From JBJENW01 sp051880395 (GTDB lineage Bacteria > Bacillota > Clostridia > Lachnospirales > Lachnospiraceae), in the NCBI GenBank assembly GCA_051880395.1, contig JBJENW010000251.1, forward strand, positions 1 to 9,931: a DNA stretch of 9,931 bases, given 5' to 3'. Both the position numbers and the translations under genes were made by a program. This document shows positions 1 to 5,021 of the stretch, piece by piece. A model generated the notes under the pieces. It made no database searches. It was not told the DNA's origin and was given only the letters and a program-made list of their open reading frames with translations. Every line of letters starts with the position of its first letter. The first letter of the stretch is position 1.

Positions 1-190
1 GGAGCCGAGTTTTTTCGCAGAGATGCCCGGCGTGTTGCGAAACGTCCGTGTAGGAAATCCCTCCCAGTTGAGATATTTTTTGTCAGAATACCCAAAAAGT
101 GGTGGGAGCGAAAACATAGTGGGAGGCCAATAAAGTAGAACCCGCAAAGACTTACACCCATATAAAACGTAATTTTATCACATAAAAGTT
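1..190. other. Unassigned flank: possible dispersed element or structured RNA
   Basis: No gene can be assigned here. Plus frame 1 is open from the edge to a stop at 136-138 and plus frame 2 to a stop at 131-133. On the minus strand a frame from an ATG near 157 stays open to the edge. Three simultaneously open frames argue against any one being a real gene. The first 60 bases are about 57% G+C, clearly higher than the AT-rich surroundings. CCTCCCA at 60-66 can pair with TGGGAGG at 120-126, and its CTCCCA with TGGGAG at 103-108, so two alternative stems are possible. On the plus strand the stretch leads directly into the hairpin at 192-230. It could be the 3' end of a noncoding RNA, an intergenic repeat, or the tail of a gene outside the window. 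Confidence 0.3.
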
Positions 191-191
191 T

Positions 192-230
192 AAAATGAGA
201 TTGTGCTAAAAAAAGCACAATCTCATTTTT
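192..230. terminator. Bidirectional intrinsic terminator after nfnB
   Basis: A perfect 16-bp stem (192-207 with 214-229) encloses a loop of six A (plus strand). It begins 15 bases past the nfnB stop, so it most simply ends the nfnAB transcript on the minus strand, where the stem closes with TTTT followed by AAAC and TTTT. On the plus strand the stem ends in TTTTT, so it could also terminate anything transcribed rightward through 1-190. Confidence 0.85.
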
Positions 231-244
231 AAAAAAAATCTATA

Positions 245-1636
245 TTATTTGTTCTTGCTTTGAATGTACTCGTCAATTCCTTTGGCTGCTGTCTTTCCAG
301 CACCCATAGCAAGGATTACTGTAGCAGCACCCGTAACGGCATCACCACCGGCAAAAACACCCTCTTTACTGGTTGCACCATGTTCTTCGTCTGCCACAAT
401 ACATTTTCTCTTGTTGATCTCTAATCCATCTGTTGTGGAAGAAATCAATGGATTTGGAGAAGTTCCCAGTGACATGATCACAGTATCTAAATCTAAGTCA
501 AACTCGGAACCAGCAACCTCTACCGGTCTTCTTCTTCCGGATTCATCCGGCTCACCTAATTCCATTTTTATACAGCGCATACCTTTTACCCAACCATTTT
601 CGTCAACTAAAATTTCTGTCGGATTCGTCAAAAGGTCAAAAATAATTCCCTCTTCTTTTGCATGATGTACTTCTTCTGCTCTGGCAGGAAGTTCCGATTC
701 ACTTCTACGATATACGATATGTACTTCAGCGCCAAGACGAAGTGCCGTTCTTGCCGCATCCATGGCTACGTTTCCACCACCGACAACGGCTACCTTCTTT
801 CCATGCATGATCGGGGTATCGTATTCTTCTTTGAATGCTTTCATCAGGTTATTTCTGGTCAGGAATTCGTTTGCTGAGAAGACACCATTTGCATTTTCGC
901 CTGGAATTCCCATGAAGCGCGGAAGTCCTGCTCCAGAACCGATAAAGACCGCTTCAAACCCTTCTTCTTCCATCAATTCATCGATCGTAACCGATTTTCC
1001 GACAATGACATTTGTCTCTATTTTTACGCCAAGTGATTTTACATTTTCTACTTCTTTTGCAACAACTCTCTGTTTTGGAAGACGGAACTCCGGAATACCA
1101 TAAACCAAAACACCGCCTGCCTCATGCAATGCCTCAAAGATGGTTACATCATAGCCAAGTTTTGCCAAATCGCCGGCGCAGGTCAAACCAGCAGGGCCGG
1201 AACCGATGACTGCTACTTTATGACCATTTTTCTGTGCAGCAGGTGTTGGTTTGATGCCATGTTCTCTTGCCCAGTCTGCAACAAAACGCTCTAATTTACC
1301 GATGGAAACTGCTTCGCCTTTGATTCCGCGGATACATTTTCCCTCACACTGGCTCTCCTGTGGGCAGACACGACCGCAGACTGCCGGGAGTGCGGAAGAC
1401 TGGCTGATGATCTGATATGCTTTTTCGAAATCACCCAGTTTTACCTGCTCAATGAACGCCGGAATATTGATTGAAACCGGACATCCTTTCATACATTGTG
1501 CATTCTTACAATTTAAACATCTGGCTGCCTCTGCTTTTGCCTCTTCTTCATTATATCCAAGACATACTTCTTCAAAATTTGTTGCACGAACTGCCGGTTC
1601 CTGCTCTCTTACTGGTATCTTATTCAAATCTGCCAT
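245..1636 (-). CDS. nfnB: NfnB, large subunit of NADH-dependent ferredoxin:NADP+ oxidoreductase (GltA-like)
   Basis: 463 residues, the usual length for the family. In Nfn complexes this cytoplasmic subunit carries the bifurcating FAD, two [4Fe-4S] clusters and the NADP(H) site. With NfnA it couples NADPH oxidation to reduction of NAD+ and ferredoxin, reversibly. Visible here: an N-terminal ferredoxin-like part with C40, C43, C48, C52 and C87, C91, C97, C101; an FAD-binding GSGPAG at 145-150; a second dinucleotide fold with GGGNVA at 286-291; and a C-terminal GGD at 430-432 typical of this flavoprotein superfamily. The start codon shares one base with the stop of nfnA (TAATG), with GGAGG inside the nfnA coding sequence. 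Automatic annotation often calls this protein glutamate synthase small subunit GltA or sulfide dehydrogenase subunit. The adjacent NfnA-like gene and absence of a glutamate synthase large subunit favour NfnB, but activity is inferred from family and context. Confidence 0.9.
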   Translation of the reverse strand: MADLNKIPVREQEPAVRATNFEEVCLGYNEEEAKAEAARCLNCKNAQCMKGCPVSINIPAFIEQVKLGDFEKAYQIISQSSALPAVCGRVCPQESQCEGKCIRGIKGEAVSIGKLERFVADWAREHGIKPTPAAQKNGHKVAVIGSGPAGLTCAGDLAKLGYDVTIFEALHEAGGVLVYGIPEFRLPKQRVVAKEVENVKSLGVKIETNVIVGKSVTIDELMEEEGFEAVFIGSGAGLPRFMGIPGENANGVFSANEFLTRNNLMKAFKEEYDTPIMHGKKVAVVGGGNVAMDAARTALRLGAEVHIVYRRSESELPARAEEVHHAKEEGIIFDLLTNPTEILVDENGWVKGMRCIKMELGEPDESGRRRPVEVAGSEFDLDLDTVIMSLGTSPNPLISSTTDGLEINKRKCIVADEEHGATSKEGVFAGGDAVTGAATVILAMGAGKTAAKGIDEYIQSKNK

Positions 1637-2523
1637 TATTTGTCACCTCCACAATGTCCACATCCGCCATGATGGGTATCGCCTTCTTTTAATTTCAGCA
1701 TCGCACGTCCCTCTGCTGTTTTGTAAATCTGCTGACGTTTCATTGCCTCATCAAAGTTTACTTTATGTCCGTCAAATTCCGGTCCATCTACACAGGCAAA
1801 TTTTACTTCATCTCCAACAGTCAGACGACAGGCTCCACACATACCGGTTCCATCTACCATGATCGGATTCATAGAAACGATTGTCGGAATACCAAGGTCT
1901 TTTGTCAACAGACAGACAAATTTCATCATGATCATCGGTCCGATTGCGACACACAGATCATACTGATTTCCCTGATCTACTAATTCCTGCAGCTGATTTG
2001 TTCCCATACCATGGAATCCATAAGAACCGTCATCTGTAGTCACATACAGATTGCCGGCAACTTTTTCCATTTCATCTACTAAGATTAATAAGTCTTTTGT
2101 TTTTGATCCCATAATAACATCACAGGAAACTCCCTGCTCATGCAGCCATTTTACCTGCGGATAAACCGGTGCCGTACCAACACCACCTGCAATGAAAACG
2201 ATTCTTTTCTTTTTCAAATCTTCAACGCTTTCTTTTGTCAGTTCAGACGGTTGTCCAAGCGGTCCAACAAAATCTTCAAAAGCATCTCCCACTTCTAATT
2301 GGGACATACGAATCGTAGATGCACCGACTTCCTGATATACGATGGTGATCGTTCCAGCTTCGCGATCATAATCACAGATTGTCAGCGGAATCCGTTCTCC
2401 CACATCATCTATTTTTACAATAACAAATTGTCCTGGCAAACAAGATTTCGCCACACGCGGTGCTTTTACTTCCATCAAGAAAATCTTGTCTGCAAGTTTT
2501 TCTTTTTTTAAGATTGAATACAT
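1636..2523 (-). CDS. nfnA: NfnA, small FAD/[2Fe-2S] subunit of NADH-dependent ferredoxin:NADP+ oxidoreductase
   Basis: 295 residues of the dihydroorotate-dehydrogenase-electron-transfer (PyrK-like) family. In Nfn it binds NAD(H) and an FAD and passes electrons to NfnB through a [2Fe-2S] cluster. Visible here: an N-terminal FAD-binding barrel with RIPLTICDYD at 44-53; the NAD-binding GGVGTAP at 113-119; and cluster ligand candidates D224, C229, C232 and C244. The spacing D-x4-C-x2-C-x11-C fits the three-Cys plus one-Asp ligation I recall for characterised Nfn, which favours NfnA over PyrK. The C-terminus is a Gly/His/Cys tail (284-295, containing CGHC). The ribosome binding site GGAGG lies 6 bases before the ATG. 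It is the first gene of the operon and overlaps nfnB by one base, as expected for a strict two-subunit complex. Confidence 0.9.
   Translation of the reverse strand: MYSILKKEKLADKIFLMEVKAPRVAKSCLPGQFVIVKIDDVGERIPLTICDYDREAGTITIVYQEVGASTIRMSQLEVGDAFEDFVGPLGQPSELTKESVEDLKKKRIVFIAGGVGTAPVYPQVKWLHEQGVSCDVIMGSKTKDLLILVDEMEKVAGNLYVTTDDGSYGFHGMGTNQLQELVDQGNQYDLCVAIGPMIMMKFVCLLTKDLGIPTIVSMNPIMVDGTGMCGACRLTVGDEVKFACVDGPEFDGHKVNFDEAMKRQQIYKTAEGRAMLKLKEGDTHHGGCGHCGGDK
1642..1650 (-). promoter_or_regulatory. nfnB ribosome binding site inside the nfnA coding end
   Basis: GGAGG at 1646-1650 (minus strand) lies 9 bases before the nfnB ATG and encodes the Gly-Gly near the end of NfnA. The TAATG stop/start overlap makes translational coupling of the two subunits likely. 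Confidence 0.75.
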
Positions 2524-2553
2524 TTCTTACCTCCATATTTCTGTTTTGTGTTT

Positions 2554-2567
2554 AACTTTTTAAAGTT
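2554..2567. promoter_or_regulatory. Small palindrome in the nfnA leader
   Basis: AACTTT-TT-AAAGTT is a perfect 6-bp inverted repeat with a 2-base centre. It sits between the proposed promoter and the nfnA ribosome binding site. A TTGACA at 2583-2588 (minus strand) could act as a second -35, with CTTTAA at 2560-2565 as a poor -10 overlapping the palindrome. It could be an operator, but such AT-rich palindromes also arise by chance, and it does not match the Rex consensus I know. Confidence 0.2.
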
Positions 2568-2605
2568 TATTTCTATTTTTTATGTCAAGATACACACTAA
2601 TTACC

Positions 2606-2634
2606 ATAATACTCAATTTTTCGATGAAAATCAA
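2606..2634 (-). promoter_or_regulatory. Probable sigma-A promoter of nfnAB
   Basis: On the minus strand TTGATT (2629-2634), a 17-base spacer and TATTAT (2606-2611). The predicted start near 2599 gives a leader of about 75 bases before nfnA. It lies downstream of the terminator at 2731-2781, so nfnAB is its own transcription unit. Confidence 0.6.
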
Positions 2635-2730
2635 TCCTTTTTATTTTTAATTTCCATATTCTGTACTTATTTCATTTCTCCCACTCTCTATTTAGATACT
2701 CTTATACCAATCCCATATACATGCTCATTT

Positions 2731-2781
2731 AGAAAGAAAACGACTGCTGTACATCGCTTTTTTGCGTATGTTACAGCAGTC
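2731..2781 (-). terminator. Intrinsic terminator of the COG0523 operon
   Basis: GACTGCTGTA at 2742-2751 pairs with TACAGCAGTC at 2772-2781. Inner pairs CAT/ATG and CGC/GCG with two single-base bulges close a six-base loop. On the minus strand the stem is followed by a T-rich run (2731-2740). It starts 12 bases past the stop of the gene at 2794-3747. Confidence 0.85.
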
Positions 2782-2793
2782 TCTTCGCTTCTT

Positions 2794-3747
2794 TTAAGAA
2801 AAATAGACCAGGTCATCTTGTGGTTTTTGCGCCGATTTGATTTTAACCGGATACAAGACAGGCCCTTTTCCTTTATATTCTTTTGCAAATTCAACATGAA
2901 TTTCGGCCGTCAGATCGATCCATGATTTATGCGGAATCATAAATGCATCTTCATATTTACATTTAAATCCGATGAATGTCACATCCTCAATACAACAGGT
3001 CATGGCAAACCTGCCTGGAACAAAAATTCCATCTTTTAATTTGTCCGGACGATATACCAGTGCGGTAAAGTGTACTTTCTTTCCATTGTATTTCTTTGGA
3101 TTATCCAATGCATCCATATACCACATTGCATAATCTGCATCCGAAATCTCAATGACATCCGCATCCAGATCAAACGGCAGTTCAATCTCACGGTCGTCGA
3201 TTTCTCCGTTTTCCTTTTCATATACGATCTGCGCCTTGCGGTTTACACCCTTGATGCTGCTTCGAAATTTTCCTTTCGGCGTATCATCGGTACAACGATT
3301 GATGATCACAACATCTGCCGCAAATAACTGATCTAAGATCATCGAACGCATATTCGTCAGATACATTTCAAAAGTAGTGGCATCTACCGTTGCAAGAGAC
3401 TGCACAACCACCCAGTCATCCGGAATATCCATCTCCATCAAGTCCGCGATCGACCAGGTTCCATTGTATTCCAAAAACACCTGCTGCGGTTTGTAAATCC
3501 GGTTTAATTCTTCGATTTTTTCTTCGGTAAACTCCTCTTTGGATTCAATTTCAACGATAGAAATATTCTTTTTGGCAAGTTCTTCCTTATCGTATTCCAC
3601 ATCACCGTCTTCACACATAATGATCAGACTCGGTGTGCCATCCGCAAAATCATTTTCTACCAGTGTATTGTTGATCAGAGTTGTTTTTCCGCTGTCCATG
3701 AATCCGGTGAACAGATATACCGGAACTTCATTCATTTCTTCTGGCAT
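2794..3747 (-). CDS. Divergent CobW-like (COG0523) GTPase fused to a YcgQ/DUF1980-like C-terminal domain
   Basis: 317 residues, cytoplasmic by appearance: no signal peptide or membrane segment. Residues about 8-195 look like a COG0523 P-loop GTPase: Walker A GFMDSGKTT at 15-23 (D18 replaces the usual Gly), a Walker-B-like VFLEYNGTW at 90-98, and NRCTDD at 150-155 where NKxD is expected. The CxCC metal-binding motif that marks this family is missing; only C45 lies in that part. Residues about 210-317 resemble the C-terminal domain of YcgQ/DUF1980 proteins (TIGR03943-like), including NPKKYNGKKV at 216-225 and GRFAMTCC at 245-252. YcgQ normally accompanies a YcgR/DUF318 permease; none is in this window. 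The start has AAAGGAG 7 bases upstream. The gene follows the other COG0523 gene by 12 bases, so they are co-transcribed. A metal-homeostasis role is inferred; substrate unknown. The domain match is from memory of the family, not a search. Confidence 0.75.
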   Translation of the reverse strand: MPEEMNEVPVYLFTGFMDSGKTTLINNTLVENDFADGTPSLIIMCEDGDVEYDKEELAKKNISIVEIESKEEFTEEKIEELNRIYKPQQVFLEYNGTWSIADLMEMDIPDDWVVVQSLATVDATTFEMYLTNMRSMILDQLFAADVVIINRCTDDTPKGKFRSSIKGVNRKAQIVYEKENGEIDDREIELPFDLDADVIEISDADYAMWYMDALDNPKKYNGKKVHFTALVYRPDKLKDGIFVPGRFAMTCCIEDVTFIGFKCKYEDAFMIPHKSWIDLTAEIHVEFAKEYKGKGPVLYPVKIKSAQKPQDDLVYFS

Positions 3748-3759
3748 AGGTTTTCTCCT

Positions 3760-4875
3760 TTATACTAATTGAAAAAGTTCTTCCAGCTTTTCTTCTTTTA
3801 TCTTAGAACCGATGACACAGAGACGTCCCGTATAATCTGGTTCCCCCTCACGAATATCATACTCGCCTGGCACCATGTCAAAATAAATCCATCCGCCTTC
3901 GCTATTCGGAACCATTCCTTTTGCACGAAGAATTTCACCATATTCTTCACTGTTGATCAATGTCTTTAAAATGGTTTCGATTTCTTCTTTTGCATATTTA
4001 TGCGGTGTCTCTTTTCCCCAGCTCGTGAAGACGTCATCTGCGTGGTGGTGATGATGCTCGTGATCATGGTCATGGCAACCGCAAGTGCAATGCTCCCCAT
4101 GCTCATGATGATGTTCGTGTTCTTCATGCTCATGCTCGTGATGATGCTCGTGTTCCTCGTGCTCATGTTCGTGATGATGATGCTCGTGTTCCTCGTGCTC
4201 ATGTTCGTGATGATGATGCTCATGTTCCTCGGCTTCTTTCTGATGTCTTGCCTCTGCTAAAAGCTTCATCTCCATCGAGTCCGTCTTCTCGATCACACCT
4301 AAAATCGTCTCACCTTTTATTTCGTCCCATGGTGTTGTGATAATAGCCGCATTTGGATTCAATGTCTGAATCGATCTGACGCATTTTTCTAACTGCTCTG
4401 GTGTTGCATTCTGTGTTCTGCTCAATACAACTGTTGTCGCAAATTCAATCTGGTTATTAAAGAATTCTCCGAATGCTTTCATCTGTTTCTGTGCTTTTGT
4501 CGCATTTACAACCGTTACGAGCGCATTTAATTTTACATCCTGCTCTTTTTCAATATCAATGACAGATTTCATGACATCAGACAGCTTTCCGACACCTGAC
4601 GGCTCGATGAGGATTCGATCCGGATGATATTTTGTAATGACCTCATTTAAATTTTTCCCGAAATCTCCTACTAACGAACAGCAGATACAGCCGGAATTCA
4701 TTTCCGTAATATTCACTCCGGAATCTTTTAAAAATCCTCCATCAATCCCAACTTCTCCAAATTCATTCTCAATGAGCGCAATCTTCTGGCCTTTAAACAC
4801 CTCGGCAATCATTTTCTGAATAAATGTTGTTTTTCCTGCACCTAAAAATCCTGAAATGATATCTATCTTTGTCAT
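3760..4875 (-). CDS. CobW/COG0523-family metallo-GTPase with His-rich metal-binding insert
   Basis: 371 residues. COG0523 proteins are GTP-dependent metal chaperones or insertases, including zinc-handling ZNG1/YeiR/YjiA types. Visible here: Walker A GFLGAGKTT at 9-17, the hallmark GCICC at 62-66, Walker B ILIEPSG at 88-94, and a CobW-C-like domain at about 282-371. At the expected NKxD position there is SRTQ (152-155), so base recognition may be altered; this may be a trait of the clostridial subfamily. Between the domains, residues 218-278 hold 34 His in 61 residues plus a CTCGC cluster at 263-267, a strong potential metal buffer. I chose the start at 4875 because AAGGAG lies 8 bases upstream; an in-frame ATG at 4917 sits almost exactly at the predicted transcription start. 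It is the first gene of a two-gene operon. Metal identity cannot be read from sequence; no Zur box was recognised. Confidence 0.88.
   Translation of the reverse strand: MTKIDIISGFLGAGKTTFIQKMIAEVFKGQKIALIENEFGEVGIDGGFLKDSGVNITEMNSGCICCSLVGDFGKNLNEVITKYHPDRILIEPSGVGKLSDVMKSVIDIEKEQDVKLNALVTVVNATKAQKQMKAFGEFFNNQIEFATTVVLSRTQNATPEQLEKCVRSIQTLNPNAAIITTPWDEIKGETILGVIEKTDSMEMKLLAEARHQKEAEEHEHHHHEHEHEEHEHHHHEHEHEEHEHHHEHEHEEHEHHHEHGEHCTCGCHDHDHEHHHHHADDVFTSWGKETPHKYAKEEIETILKTLINSEEYGEILRAKGMVPNSEGGWIYFDMVPGEYDIREGEPDYTGRLCVIGSKIKEEKLEELFQLV
4090..4230 (-). repeat. Four tandem 33-36-bp repeats encoding the His-rich insert
   Basis: Four in-frame units of 11-12 residues of the type EEHEHHHHEHEH (protein residues 216-262). 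At DNA level the copies at 4159-4194 and 4195-4230 are both 36 bp and differ at one position. The copy at 4126-4158 is 33 bp, and the one at 4090-4125 is more diverged. The near identity suggests recent expansion by slippage or unequal exchange. Confidence 0.85.
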
Positions 4876-4924
4876 ATCTGACACTCCTTCTTTCTCTCTT
4901 TCGGACAAATTGCCCATCTATTGC

Positions 4925-4953
4925 ATAATAAGACGAAATGCCAAGATTGTCAA
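4925..4953 (-). promoter_or_regulatory. Sigma-A promoter of the COG0523 operon
   Basis: On the minus strand a consensus TTGACA (4948-4953), 17 bases, TATTAT (4925-4930). The predicted start is near 4918, giving a leader of about 43 bases to the ATG at 4875. An imperfect palindrome, GGGCAA-T-TTGTCC on the minus strand (4903-4915), lies just downstream and might be an operator, though this is weak. Confidence 0.8.
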
Positions 4954-4968
4954 GTGTTCTCCTTTCAG

Positions 4969-4998
4969 AAAAAAACCGCGGCATTTCTACCGCGGTTT
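4969..4998 (-). terminator. Intrinsic terminator of the FN3-protein gene
   Basis: A 9-bp GC-rich stem (4973-4981 with 4990-4998, core CCGCGG) with an 8-base loop. On the minus strand it ends in seven T (4969-4975). It begins 23 bases past the stop and ends 15 bases before the -35 of the next operon, cleanly separating the two units. Confidence 0.9.
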
Positions 4999-5021
4999 GA
5001 ATCTATTTTAGCCGATTTTCA

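Noticed and set aside
245..1636. Label as glutamate synthase small subunit (gltA/gltD)
   Set aside because: The family is shared, but the gene overlaps an NfnA-type subunit and no glutamate synthase large subunit is present, so NfnB fits better.
2548..2925. Plus-strand frame across the nfn promoter and terminator
   Set aside because: It runs through a promoter and a hairpin terminator of the minus strand and into a real gene, has Phe/Ile-rich low-complexity content, and lacks a ribosome binding site.
4090..4230. CRISPR-like direct repeats
   Set aside because: The repeats are contiguous with no spacers, and they encode an in-frame His-rich insert.
4000..4260. Plus-strand Met/Leu/Val-rich frame resembling membrane protein
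   Set aside because: It is the complement of the His/Glu repeat codons of the COG0523 gene and has no independent start signals.
4903..4953. Zur box at the COG0523 promoter
   Set aside because: The only palindrome is a short imperfect one that does not match the Zur consensus known from Bacillus.
4920..4966. Short peptide starting with TTG behind an AAAGGAG-like site
   Set aside because: It covers the -35/-10 region of the COG0523 promoter and lies just past a strong terminator, so it would hardly be transcribed.
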